Source: Flavobacterium sp. I-STPP5a (GTDB lineage: Bacteria > Bacteroidota > Bacteroidia > Flavobacteriales > Flavobacteriaceae). Taken from it: a stretch of 38,546 nucleotides of DNA. The notes under the pieces are model-generated. The model worked only from the letters and a program-made list of their open reading frames with translations. It did not search any database and had not been told where the DNA came from. The position numbers and the translations under genes were made by a program. Shown here piece after piece: positions 1-8,133 of this stretch (position 1 is the stretch's first letter; the number at the start of each line of letters is the position of its first letter). Location: assembly GCF_009764685.1 (NCBI RefSeq), contig NZ_VHLM01000041.1, positions 1-38,546 of the forward strand, written 5' to 3'.

Positions 1-50
1 CTGTTGTACTAACATCTAAAAGCTCTTATAATTACAGCTAAATATACCAA

Positions 51-90
51 AAAAGGAGTAGAAATACTAAGCTTTCTACTCCTTTTATTT
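51..90. terminator. Hairpin terminator, probably bidirectional
   Basis: A 14-bp perfect inverted repeat (51-64 pairing with 73-86) with an 8-nt loop. It is flanked by A-rich sequence on the left and followed by T-rich sequence on the right, so it can work for both strands. It would end a plus-strand gene lying to the left of the window; one reading frame entering from the left edge stops at 39-41, just before the hairpin. It also sits about 80 nt downstream of the minus-strand pepT. Confidence 0.8.
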
Positions 91-171
91 ATCAATTTAT
101 TCGAAAAAAGACTTTTTCAGTGCCCTCCATCAGAGACGGAGACTTTTTAATAATAAAACAGAAGTGTTTTG

Positions 172-1410
172 CTATAGTTTTGTTGTCAATTCAGCTATTT
201 TGACAATTACATCAACAGCTTTTTGCATACTTTCTACTGGTACGTATTCGTATTTCCCATGAAAATTATGACCTCCAGCAAAAATGTTAGGACATGGAAG
301 TCCTTTGTAGGATAGTTGTGATCCATCAGTTCCACCACGAATAGGTTTGATTAATGGTTTTATGTTCAATTCTCTCATTGCTTGCTCGGCAATATCAACA
401 ATGTATTTTACGGGCAATACTTTTTCTTTCATATTGTAATACTGATCTTTTATTTCTGTAATTACAATATCCTCCCCAAATTGCTTAGCGTATTTTTTAT
501 TGATTTTAGCGGTTATTTTTTCAATAAGTTCTTTTCTTTTCTCAAATTTTTTCTTGTTATGGTCTCTGATTATCAATTCTAAAACTGTTTCTTCGATATT
601 TCCAGAAAGGTGGTGAACATGAAAAAAACCTTCGTAGCCTTTTGTTTGTTCAGGTGTTTCGTCTGATGGTAATTGATTGATGAAATCATTGGCAATTAGC
701 ATGGAGTTGATCATTTTACCTTTGGCATATCCTGGGTGAACACTTTTTCCTTTGAAAGTTATTTTGGCTCCAGCAGCATTAAAATTCTCGTATTCAAGTT
801 CGCCTACTTGGCTGCCATCCATAGTGTATGCCCATGCTGCTCCAAATTTTTCAACGTCAAAATGATGAGCACCACGACCTATTTCTTCATCTGGTGTAAA
901 TCCAACTCTGATTTTCCCGTGTTTGATGTCAGGGTTGTTTATTAAGAATTCCATTGCCGTTACAATTTCAGTAATTCCGGCTTTGTCATCGGCTCCTAAT
1001 AATGTGGTTCCATCGGTTGTTATTAAGGTTTGTCCTTTGTATAGTAACAAATCTTTAAAATAATTTGGGGATAAAACGATGTTTTTTTCAGCATTTAGTA
1101 TAATGTCCTTACCATCATAATTGGGAACTATTTGCGGTTTTATATTGGCACCACAAAAATCTGGTGAAGTATCAAAGTGTGATATAAAACCTATTGTAGA
1201 GACTTCATGATCTACATTGCTAGGTAACGTGGCCATGATGTAGGCTTTGTCATCAATAGTCACATCTTGCATTCCAATAGTTTTTAACTCTTCGACCAGT
1301 TTGTTTGCTAAATCCCATTGTTTTGGAGTGCTTGGCGTGGTTGGTGAGTTAGCATCAGATTCTGTATCAATTATAACATAACTGATGAAGCGGTCAATGA
1401 TATGTTGCAT
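172..1410 (-). CDS. pepT: Peptidase T (tripeptide aminopeptidase)
   Basis: A 412-aa cytoplasmic M20B zinc metallopeptidase that removes the N-terminal residue of tripeptides, the usual length for PepT. Visible landmarks: the first metal site HFDTSPD (H78, D80), the bridging-Asp region LLGADDKAG (about D141), the catalytic/metal Glu pair in PDEEIGRG (E175, E176), a metal Asp in YTMDGS (D198), and the C-terminal GGTDGSQLS and [13 protein letters not shown] blocks carrying the last metal histidine. The lid/dimerisation domain fills the middle, roughly residues 205-320. The ATG start gives the typical N-terminus of the family. The gene stands alone on the minus strand, with a broken secreted gene upstream on the same strand. 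Nothing looks unusual and identification is secure. Confidence 0.96.
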   Translation of the reverse strand: MQHIIDRFISYVIIDTESDANSPTTPSTPKQWDLANKLVEELKTIGMQDVTIDDKAYIMATLPSNVDHEVSTIGFISHFDTSPDFCGANIKPQIVPNYDGKDIILNAEKNIVLSPNYFKDLLLYKGQTLITTDGTTLLGADDKAGITEIVTAMEFLINNPDIKHGKIRVGFTPDEEIGRGAHHFDVEKFGAAWAYTMDGSQVGELEYENFNAAGAKITFKGKSVHPGYAKGKMINSMLIANDFINQLPSDETPEQTKGYEGFFHVHHLSGNIEETVLELIIRDHNKKKFEKRKELIEKITAKINKKYAKQFGEDIVITEIKDQYYNMKEKVLPVKYIVDIAEQAMRELNIKPLIKPIRGGTDGSQLSYKGLPCPNIFAGGHNFHGKYEYVPVESMQKAVDVIVKIAELTTKL

Positions 1411-1524
1411 GGTTTAATTTGTTTTATGCAAATATAATTTTTTCCACATGGATTTTGATTTTCATTAAGAACATTTTTTGATTTTTTATTAGATTATTAT
1501 TACTTAAAGAATTTAATTTTTTTA

Positions 1525-1550
1525 CGAAAAAAAAACCACTCGAAAGTGGT
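1525..1550 (-). terminator. Rho-independent terminator with UUCG tetraloop
   Basis: Read on the minus strand: a 6-bp stem ACCACT/AGTGGT closed by a TTCG tetraloop (stem 1535-1540/1545-1550), followed directly by a long T-tract. It lies just downstream of the second-frame stop at 1558 of the frameshifted coiled-coil gene. That supports 1558, rather than the early stop at 1775, as the original end of that gene. Confidence 0.88.
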
Positions 1551-1557
1551 CTTGAAT

Positions 1558-2086
1558 TTAATCTCTTACTTTACTTAATTTTTTTTCAGCTTTTACAACA
1601 TCTTCTTTTAAATTATTGATTTTGATTTGTTGCTTGCTAATTTTAATATTCTCTTTTTCTATTTGAGTGGGATCTAGTTTTCTTTTGTCTTTTTTCTTTT
1701 CGAATTTTTCCATGTTATCTACCAATTTTTTCTCGGTAGTAGCGAGCTTTTCTTTGCTTTTTTGAACCGACTTTTCAGCGGTAAGTATTTTGCTTTTTTT
1801 TTAAAGAAAATTCTCTGTATTCTTTATCTGCTTTGTGTTTTTCTTTTTCTGTTTCTTCTGCTTGGTTAAGTGCTTTTTTATCATCTTTCAGTCTTTTTTT
1901 GAGCATTTTTTCTTCTGCTTTTAAAGCTTTATTTGCTGCTTCAGTAGCTTTTTTTATGCTGTCATTTTTAGTAGCTACTACAGAGGATTTAGAGGTTGGT
2001 AATTGCGTGTCTTTTTTTACATTTTGAGCAAAGAACACTTGAATGGTGCAAAACAATATTGCTGTTGTTGTTATTTTAATTTTCAT
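1558..2086 (-). pseudogene. Secreted Lys-rich coiled-coil protein, frameshifted at a 9-A tract
   Basis: The uninterrupted frame (2086-1775) encodes 103 aa. It has a signal peptide of about 20 residues (ending IQVFFAQ), then a Lys/Glu/Ala-rich helical region, and ends in an out-of-character tail after LKKKQ. On the coding strand there is a run of nine A residues (1794-1802). Removing one A lets translation continue in the same Lys/Glu-rich style (LKKSKILTAEKSVQKSKEK...) to a TAA at 1558-1560, giving about 175 aa. The terminator directly after 1558 fits the longer product. Either one A was gained (mutation, sequencing error) or the tract is a slippage or phase-variation switch. The function is unknown; the composition suggests an exported alpha-helical coiled coil. 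Confidence 0.75.
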
Positions 2087-2308
2087 AGATTTTAATTTAA
2101 GTTGTTATGCATCCATTTGTTAGGGATGTTTTCAATTTGCGAAAACTATTCCATTTTAAGTAAATAACAAGATAAAAAAGATTAAAAATTAATAGATAAA
2201 CCTTTTTGCTTCATGTTTTTAAGACTCCATTTTGTTTTGTAGTAATGTTGATTCAAGTATCATTGTGATATTTTTTTTCTAAAAATTTATTTATCGCTGA
2301 GATAGTTC

Positions 2309-2316
2309 TATTTTTG
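2309..2316 (+). promoter_or_regulatory. Bacteroidetes -7 promoter box for pyrD
   Basis: TATTTTTG matches the TAnnTTTG consensus used by the primary sigma factor of Bacteroidetes. It sits 20 nt before the pyrD ATG, predicting a short leader. The -33 element is weak. Confidence 0.6.
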
Positions 2317-2336
2317 CAGCACACAACTACACAATC

Positions 2337-3365
2337 ATGTATAAATTAGTTTTACGCCCTATTCTTTTTTGGTTTGATCCAGAAGAGGTTCATTATTTTA
2401 CTTTTTCTTGCATTAGATTTTTATCTAAAGTGCCTGGTTTTCCTTTATTATTTAGGTCACTTTATCTAGTAGACGATCCAAAATTAGAAACAGAAGTTTT
2501 TGGGTTGAAATTTAAAAATCCCGTGGGACTTGCTGCAGGCTTTGATAAAGACGCTAAGTTATATAAAGAACTTTCGAATTTTGGTTTTGGATTTATCGAA
2601 ATTGGAACACTAACTCCCAAGGGACAAGAAGGAAATCCTAAAAAAAGATTGTTCCGTTTAAAAGAAGATAGTGCGATTATCAATCGTATGGGTTTTAATA
2701 ACGGAGGTGTTTATGATGCCGTTAATCGATTGAAAAGTAATGATAAAGTTTTAATTGGCGGAAATATTGGTAAAAATAAAATTACATCAAATGAAGATGC
2801 TGCTTTAGATTATGAATTATGTTTTGATGCTTTGTATGATTATGTAGATTATTTTGTTGTCAATGTAAGTTCGCCTAATACTCCTAATTTAAGAGCGCTT
2901 CAGGATAAAGAGCCGCTAACATTATTATTACAGACCTTGCAAACCAAGAATTTGGCTCAGCCAAAACAAAAACCAATTTTGCTTAAAATTGCTCCAGATT
3001 TAACTGATGATCAATTGCTTGATATTATAGATATTATAAGTGTAACTGGTATTGCAGGAGTAATAGCAACAAATACCACTATTTCTCGCGAAGGTTTACA
3101 ATCTGAGAATCGTCATGAAATGGGTGGGCTTTCAGGTAAACCGCTCTCAAAACGCTCTACAGAAGTGATTCGATTCCTTTCAGAAAAAAGTAATAAAGCT
3201 TTTCCAATTATAGGAGTAGGGGGGATTCACTCCGCCGAGGACGCTCTTGAAAAACTAGATGCAGGAGCCAGTTTGATTCAACTATACACTGGTTTTATAT
3301 ATGAAGGTCCAGCACTTGTTGTTGCAATTAATAAAGCCTTGCTAAAACGAATGAGTAATTCCTAA
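2337..3365 (+). CDS. pyrD: Dihydroorotate dehydrogenase (quinone), class 2
   Basis: A 342-aa membrane-associated flavoenzyme of de novo pyrimidine synthesis that oxidises dihydroorotate to orotate with quinone as acceptor. The N-terminal ~45 residues form the hydrophobic helical extension typical of class 2 enzymes ([20 protein letters not shown]). FMN/substrate motifs follow: [13 protein letters not shown] (61-73), [23 protein letters not shown] (116-124). The class 2 catalytic serine lies in [11 protein letters not shown] (about S179). Later come GGLSGKPL and [12 protein letters not shown] for phosphate binding, then [10 protein letters not shown]. The start is supported by a TAnnTTTG box 20 nt upstream. 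Its last 24 nt overlap the 3' end of the convergent DUF3307 gene. Identification is secure. Confidence 0.96.
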   Translation: MYKLVLRPILFWFDPEEVHYFTFSCIRFLSKVPGFPLLFRSLYLVDDPKLETEVFGLKFKNPVGLAAGFDKDAKLYKELSNFGFGFIEIGTLTPKGQEGNPKKRLFRLKEDSAIINRMGFNNGGVYDAVNRLKSNDKVLIGGNIGKNKITSNEDAALDYELCFDALYDYVDYFVVNVSSPNTPNLRALQDKEPLTLLLQTLQTKNLAQPKQKPILLKIAPDLTDDQLLDIIDIISVTGIAGVIATNTTISREGLQSENRHEMGGLSGKPLSKRSTEVIRFLSEKSNKAFPIIGVGGIHSAEDALEKLDAGASLIQLYTGFIYEGPALVVAINKALLKRMSNS

Positions 3366-4052
3366 CTGTACCAAAAGTCCAACAAGCATTGCAATTCCAA
3401 AACTTAGTAAAGTACCAATTAAAACATATTCTGTGAGTTTTCTATCTTTAGCCTCTTTTAAATCACCAAATCTAAAGATGGATTTTGCAGCCAATAGAAA
3501 TCCAATGGCTTCAAAATGATTGGTGACTATAAATCCTAGCACAAAAAACCGCTCTAAAATCCCGATGTAATTTCCAGCATTTTGCAATGAGTCTTCGTTG
3601 CTTTTGTTTTCTGGAGACCAAATGGAAATCATGTTTTTAATCCCTATGGATGTTGGTTTAGTGAGGAGTACTATTGCGGTTAGGATAATATAAAATTCTG
3701 AATTCAAGTAAATCGTAGGTAAAGTTGTTTTTGAATACAAGATTGTTGTTAAAAAGATTACAATGATATATAGCAGTTGATAAAGGGCTTTGCCTATGTT
3801 TTTATTTTTTAAACCTTTAGTATTTAATTTTAAAATGTCAATTCCAAAATGGAAAAAACCAATGGCTATGGCAAATCCTATAAAATCACTTTTAAATATT
3901 ACAATCCAAGATAGAAAGATGTGAATCAAAGGGTGTATGTACAAGAATACACTTTTAAATTTTCGTAGCTGCCTATTACTTTTCCAATGATTGGGTTGAA
4001 TGATAAAATCACTTAATAAATACGCGAGCAGTAATTTTACAAAAACAATCAT
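3342..4052 (-). CDS. DUF3307 family integral membrane protein
   Basis: A 236-aa polytopic membrane protein. The N-terminal block [19 protein letters not shown], followed by a His-containing helix ([14 protein letters not shown]), is the DUF3307 signature. Several more hydrophobic segments follow (about 50-72, 85-112, 118-135, 170-190, 207-232). The family has no established biochemical role. The start overlaps the stop of the upstream SatD-like gene by 4 nt (ATGA), so the two are almost certainly co-transcribed and translationally coupled. This suggests that the soluble SatD-like protein and this membrane protein act together. The 3' end runs 24 nt into the end of pyrD on the other strand. 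Family assignment is fairly sure; function is unknown. Confidence 0.85.
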   Translation of the reverse strand: MIVFVKLLLAYLLSDFIIQPNHWKSNRQLRKFKSVFLYIHPLIHIFLSWIVIFKSDFIGFAIAIGFFHFGIDILKLNTKGLKNKNIGKALYQLLYIIVIFLTTILYSKTTLPTIYLNSEFYIILTAIVLLTKPTSIGIKNMISIWSPENKSNEDSLQNAGNYIGILERFFVLGFIVTNHFEAIGFLLAAKSIFRFGDLKEAKDRKLTEYVLIGTLLSFGIAMLVGLLVQLGITHSF

Positions 4053-4660
4053 AGGTTTAGGTTTTTAATTTTTGTTCTGTAATGCTGCTCAACTTGAAGG
4101 AGTAAATCATAGTGAGATCTTTTTAATCTTCGGGAAACTGCCGCTTGATTTATTCCGAGTTTTGTCCCTAAATCTGCCTGAGATAAATTAGGATTTTGAT
4201 TTGCAGTAAATACAAATGTTGCTGAGTGTTGCAACCAATGGTCCATAAATGCCAAACATAGTTTTAAAAGCAAATTGCATTCAGTATCAAATGACGTGTC
4301 GCCTGAGCTTACTGCTAAATTAATTTTTCTTTTTTTTAACGTATCAAATGTAATACCAGACCTTTCAAAGGCACTGCCGTTACTTTGGCTTATGGTTGCC
4401 CCGTGGTATGAAGTTGTTCCTAAACCTATTGCAATTCGCGCATCAAACCGCATGGATTTAAGTAAAGCTTTAATTTGAATAGAAATGAGTAAAGCTTCTT
4501 CGGGATTCTTTATAGCTAATTGAAATTCGTCGCCACGATAAATCTCCCAGTCCGCTGGAGAGCTTCCATACGTATCTAGTAACGCTTTAAGAGGTTTTAT
4601 CCATTCCTGCGAAGGGGATTTTCTAGAATTTATAATGTCAGCTGTAAGTATTGCAATCAT
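4049..4660 (-). CDS. SatD family protein with C-terminal helix-turn-helix
   Basis: A 203-aa protein beginning MIAILTADIINSRK, the hallmark start of the SatD family, named from an acid-tolerance locus of Streptococcus mutans. The first ~145 residues have an alpha/beta pattern (YRGDEFQLAI, ARIAIGLGTTSYHG, SNGSAFERSG) faintly recalling the nucleotidyl-cyclase fold; that resemblance is only an impression. The last ~50 residues contain an HTH (LSQADLGTKLGINQAAVSRR), so it may bind DNA. It overlaps the DUF3307 gene by 4 nt. The 323-nt divergent region upstream contains a strong nested palindrome (4840-4887) that could be its operator, but this is inference. Biochemical function is unknown. Confidence 0.82.
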   Translation of the reverse strand: MIAILTADIINSRKSPSQEWIKPLKALLDTYGSSPADWEIYRGDEFQLAIKNPEEALLISIQIKALLKSMRFDARIAIGLGTTSYHGATISQSNGSAFERSGITFDTLKKRKINLAVSSGDTSFDTECNLLLKLCLAFMDHWLQHSATFVFTANQNPNLSQADLGTKLGINQAAVSRRLKRSHYDLLLQVEQHYRTKIKNLNL

Positions 4661-4839
4661 AATCTAATATACTACTAAAATGTTTAATTCCTTCATTATT
4701 TTGTTTTGATACTAAAAGTTTTGGGTTTGTTTTATCTCAAAAAAAATCCGTGTTAATAATTTTGAAAAATTATCAACTGTAGAAATAGTAATACGTATCA
4801 TTGTTTTAGTTGCAGGTTATCAATAATCATTTTTCTATA

Positions 4840-4887
4840 TATTACAAAAATAGGTAATTGTTTTAAATATTACCATATATTGTAATA
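4840..4887. promoter_or_regulatory. Nested palindrome in the satD-mvaB divergent region
   Basis: Two inverted repeats share one centre (4863.5): an outer TATTACAA (4840-4847) / TTGTAATA (4880-4887) and an inner GGTAAT (4853-4858) / ATTACC (4869-4874). They are separated by a non-pairing 5-nt spacer on each side. The spacing suits a dimeric or tetrameric operator, or a hairpin with an internal loop. It lies about 180 nt upstream of the minus-strand SatD-like gene and about 100 nt upstream of the HMG-CoA lyase gene. No T-tract follows, so a terminator is unlikely. The rest of 4661-4983 holds only the promoter box at 4969. Confidence 0.5.
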
Positions 4888-4968
4888 ATATTGAAAAGTA
4901 CGTTTTTAGGTGATATTGATTTTTTATGTTAAAGAGAAAAAACGATTTCGTAAAGACAATTACTTTAG

Positions 4969-4976
4969 TATCTTTG
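4969..4976 (+). promoter_or_regulatory. -7 promoter box immediately before mvaB
   Basis: TATCTTTG is a perfect TAnnTTTG box. Only 7 nt separate its final G from the ATG at 4984, so transcription should start at or within a few bases of the start codon. That predicts a leaderless or near-leaderless mRNA. Confidence 0.65.
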
Positions 4977-4983
4977 ACTTTAT

Positions 4984-5847
4984 ATGGAGCCAATAAAAAT
5001 TATAGAATGCCCGCGCGACGCCATGCAAGGCATAAAACCATTTATTCCCACAGCCAGAAAGGTATCTTACATTCAGTCCTTGTTAAGAGTGGGGTTTGAT
5101 AGTATTGATTTTGGAAGCTTTGTTTCTCCAAAAGCAATTCCACAAATGCGGGACACAGCTCAAGTTTTAGAACAACTTGATTTGTCACAAACAAAAAGTA
5201 AATTACTAGCAATAATTGCCAATACTCAGGGAGCGGCTCAGGCTGCAACTCATGAGGCAATCCAATATCTAGGTTTTCCTTTTTCTATTTCCGAAAATTT
5301 TCAGATGCGAAATACGCATAAAACCATAAACGAATCTCTAGTAACACTACAAGAAATCTTAGAAATTGCCGATAAATCAAATAAAGAGGTGGTAGCTTAT
5401 TTATCAATGGGTTTTGGCAATCCATACGGTGATCCGTGGGATGTAAATATTGTGGGCGAATGGACTCAAAAATTAGCTACTATGGGTGTTAAAATTTTAT
5501 CACTTTCGGATACCGTTGGCAGCTCAACCCCAGATGTAATATCGTATTTGTTTTCAAATTTAATTCCACAATATCCTACTATTGAGTTTGGAGCTCATTT
5601 GCATACTACTCCTGATAAATGGTTTGAAAAAATTGATGCTGCATACCTAGCGGGTTGTAGACGTTTTGATGGCGCTATACAAGGTTTTGGCGGGTGCCCT
5701 ATGGCAACCGATAATCTTACTGGAAATATGCCTACAGAAAAATTACTCTCTTATTTTACAGCCAAAAAAGAATATGCAAACATGAGTCCTATGAGTTTTG
5801 AAAGTGCATACAATGAGGCTTCTAAATTATTTGGAGACTATCATTAA
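4984..5847 (+). CDS. mvaB: Hydroxymethylglutaryl-CoA lyase
   Basis: A 287-aa TIM-barrel enzyme of the HMGL-like family (DRE-TIM metallolyases). It cleaves HMG-CoA to acetoacetate and acetyl-CoA, the last step of leucine catabolism. The N-terminal catalytic block reads ECPRDAMQGIKPFIPTARKV (usual EVGPRDGLQ). The substrate-facing block is GFDSIDFGSFVSPKAIPQM, the metal-binding HLHTT lies near residue 215, and the lyase signature loop GFGGCPMATDNLTGNMPTE near 247-265 contains the reactive cysteine. It is slightly shorter than many bacterial homologues (~300 aa) because the N-terminus is compact. An upstream -7 box nearly abuts this ATG, which supports the start. No other leucine-degradation genes are in the window. 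Confidence 0.93.
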   Translation: MEPIKIIECPRDAMQGIKPFIPTARKVSYIQSLLRVGFDSIDFGSFVSPKAIPQMRDTAQVLEQLDLSQTKSKLLAIIANTQGAAQAATHEAIQYLGFPFSISENFQMRNTHKTINESLVTLQEILEIADKSNKEVVAYLSMGFGNPYGDPWDVNIVGEWTQKLATMGVKILSLSDTVGSSTPDVISYLFSNLIPQYPTIEFGAHLHTTPDKWFEKIDAAYLAGCRRFDGAIQGFGGCPMATDNLTGNMPTEKLLSYFTAKKEYANMSPMSFESAYNEASKLFGDYH

Positions 5848-5953
5848 AGAGTAATTGTATGATAATTTGAAGAAACTAGATGTCAGAGTTAATTTAATTC
5901 GTTTTTTTAAGAAAAAGTATGTATTTTTATATCCATCAAATTATTAGTTCCAA

Positions 5954-6505
5954 ATGAAAAGATCGCTTATTACATTCGTTTATAGTTGCATCGCTATCGT
6001 ATTTGTTTTTTCTTCATGTGCAAGTGATGTTGATTTTGATCAAGTGAATACTGTAAAACTTAAGCCTGTTTTAATAGCTAATTTAGCTTATTTTGAGGTT
6101 CCTGCCCCAGATTTTGTAACCAATGGTCAAGAGCAAAGCTTAGTTTTTGACGTGCCTGCAGTAGATGTTTTTTCAGATAAATTTTTTAGAGATAATCTAA
6201 AGAAAGCCTCTATTTTTACTGAAATGGAAAACACTATAAATAGGGCTTATGAATTAGAATTTTTATTTTTAGACCAAGACAATGCTGCAGTGTATAAAGC
6301 TAATTTTAATGTGCCAGCATATTCAGGAACAGTAAATAAAGTAAATAGAACGGATGTTTTTGAAAACGTGCAACTTGATTTACTTAAAAAAACCACCAAA
6401 ATCGCTTTTATATTACGAATGTTGCCCGGTCAGTCATTGACCGAAAAAAGTTCAGGAAAATTAATATTACGTTCAGGTGTAACGGCTTATCTTCTTGTAG
6501 AATGA
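5954..6505 (+). CDS. Hypothetical lipoprotein paired with DUF5723 gene
   Basis: A 183-aa protein with a hydrophobic N-terminus and a lipobox (VFSSC, lipidated Cys22), predicted to be anchored in the outer membrane or periplasm. The mature part is beta-rich (LKPVLIANLAYFEVPAPDF, YELEFLFLDQDNAAVY, KIAFILRML) with no motif I recognise. Its stop overlaps the ATG of the next gene by 4 nt (ATGA at 6502-6505), so it is translationally coupled to the DUF5723 barrel-like protein. That suggests a shared role at the outer membrane. No clear promoter box is visible immediately upstream. The gene is real from context, but its function is unknown. Confidence 0.8.
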   Translation: MKRSLITFVYSCIAIVFVFSSCASDVDFDQVNTVKLKPVLIANLAYFEVPAPDFVTNGQEQSLVFDVPAVDVFSDKFFRDNLKKASIFTEMENTINRAYELEFLFLDQDNAAVYKANFNVPAYSGTVNKVNRTDVFENVQLDLLKKTTKIAFILRMLPGQSLTEKSSGKLILRSGVTAYLLVE

Positions 6506-7893
6506 AAAAATCACTTCACATTTTTACATTGCTCATTGCATTTTGTGGTTGGTCTCAAAACAAGCAAATCTTATATAATTTCACTGCTATCTCACAATCA
6601 TTGATGACAAATCCTGGTGCTGATTTTAAGTACAAATGGTATGCAGGAGTTCCGTTATTGTCTGGTGTTTCTGCTAATGTAGGTTCAAGTGGTTTTAGTA
6701 CCTACGATCTTTTTGCAAACGATGGTGTTGATTTTAATACAAAGTTGCGAAACGTAGTTTTGTCTACCAATCGTACCGATAAGCTTGTTGTAAATCAGCA
6801 AATGGAAATCTTTAATGGCGGATTTAGAATTTCGGGTGCTAACCGAGACGATTCTGACACGTATGTTTCTTTCGGAATGTATCAAGAGTTTGATATGATG
6901 AGTTATGTGCCCAAGGATTTGGCTATTCTTGCATTAGATGGTAATAGTAATTACTTAGGTAAAATATTTGACTTGGGAGATTTAAGTATGAAAGCTGAGT
7001 TATTATCGGTTTGGCATATTGGTGTAAAAAAGAGCATTAGTGAAAAATTTATTGTAGGTGTTCGTGGAAAGATTTACTCCAGTATTTACAATGCTAATTC
7101 TACAAAAAACTCAGGTTATATTTATACCGGACCATCAAATGTTGGGATTTATGATCAAAGTATTTATTCAAATATGCAGCTAAACACATCCGGAATAGCA
7201 AAGTATAATGACGAAAATAATGATTCGGATGTGGTTAAGGATGTTACAAAAGGAGCTCTTTTAGGAGGTAATTTAGGTTTAGGTTTTGATGTAGGTTTTA
7301 CATATTATCCTAAAAGTAATATTCAAATAACAGGAAGTATTCTTGATGTAGGTTTTATAAATCATACAAAAGACGTAGAAAGTTATACTTTAAAAGGAAA
7401 GTATAATTATCTTGGTACTGTGCCTAGTTTTAGTTCAGGAACGTCTGCAGAAAATATTTACGAAGACTTTCAGGATGCCATACCATTAGATACTGTATAT
7501 GCAAAATACACTACGTGGCGCCCTATAAAATTGAATTCTTCTTTTCAATATTCCTTTGATGAAGATAGTGATGATACTTGTAATTGCAAAGGAAATGGAA
7601 ATGAAGCAGTTTTTAAAAGTGCTGTAGGTGCACAATTATTTGTTATGTCTACTCCTAGAATGCCTATGTTTGCTTTTACAACTTATTTTTCTAGAAAAAT
7701 CTTAAAAGGGTTACAGGCAAAGGCCACCTATACATTAGATACCTATTCTAGTAAAAATATAGGTTTGGGTTTGTCAACTACTGCAGGGCCTATAAATTTC
7801 TATCTTATGGCTGATAATTTGTTAGAATATAAGGATGTAACAAAAGCGAATAGCCTTTCTTTTCAGTTAGGGTTTAATGTGATTGTGAAATAA
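6502..7893 (+). CDS. DUF5723 family outer-membrane protein
   Basis: A 463-aa exported protein with a signal peptide (cleavage likely after CGWSQ, about residue 19). Alternating hydrophobic/polar strands are typical of a Bacteroidetes beta-barrel. The N-terminus of the mature protein (YNFTAISQSLMTNPGADFKYKW) matches the pattern of DUF5723 proteins, where a SprF/PorP-like opening is followed by a barrel. An internal Cys-containing, acidic loop (DEDSDDTCNCKGNG) lies near residues 354-367. The protein ends with a beta-strand, LSFQLGFNVIVK. It is coupled to the preceding lipoprotein by a 4-nt overlap. No biochemical function is established for the family; a role in outer-membrane assembly or gliding-associated complexes is only a guess. 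Confidence 0.82.
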   Translation: MKKSLHIFTLLIAFCGWSQNKQILYNFTAISQSLMTNPGADFKYKWYAGVPLLSGVSANVGSSGFSTYDLFANDGVDFNTKLRNVVLSTNRTDKLVVNQQMEIFNGGFRISGANRDDSDTYVSFGMYQEFDMMSYVPKDLAILALDGNSNYLGKIFDLGDLSMKAELLSVWHIGVKKSISEKFIVGVRGKIYSSIYNANSTKNSGYIYTGPSNVGIYDQSIYSNMQLNTSGIAKYNDENNDSDVVKDVTKGALLGGNLGLGFDVGFTYYPKSNIQITGSILDVGFINHTKDVESYTLKGKYNYLGTVPSFSSGTSAENIYEDFQDAIPLDTVYAKYTTWRPIKLNSSFQYSFDEDSDDTCNCKGNGNEAVFKSAVGAQLFVMSTPRMPMFAFTTYFSRKILKGLQAKATYTLDTYSSKNIGLGLSTTAGPINFYLMADNLLEYKDVTKANSLSFQLGFNVIVK

Positions 7894-8096
7894 TTCGTAA
7901 ACAAAAGAAATAATTATTTTAAGAGAGTTTATTAAGAGTGTCAGATTTGCGTTTTTTTATATCTAATAAAAATACATTTTTGTAAACGATTAATTTTGAA
8001 GAGCTTAAATTAAGTGTGTTTTTAATAAAATGTGTTGTTGAAGTAGTTAGCTATGATGATTTATCATTTTATGTTCTTTTTCTGCGAAAAAAAATG

Positions 8097-8104
8097 TATA
8101 TTTG
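8097..8104 (+). promoter_or_regulatory. -7 promoter box for guaB
   Basis: TATATTTG is a perfect TAnnTTTG match ending 29 nt before the guaB ATG. An A/T-rich stretch occupies the spacer and no clear -33 TTG is seen. The rest of the 240-nt gap 7894-8133 shows nothing else recognisable. Confidence 0.65.
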
Positions 8105-8133
8105 CTCGCAATTAAACTCCAACTACAATTGCA

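Noticed and set aside
97..160. GACTTTTT direct repeats 3' of pepT as a mobile-element end
   Set aside because: Two 8-nt copies in AT-rich DNA are not enough to support an element boundary.
1833..2027. Plus-strand Ser/Phe-rich frame opposite the coiled-coil gene
   Set aside because: It is the complement of Lys/Glu-rich codons. The minus strand has a signal peptide and terminator.
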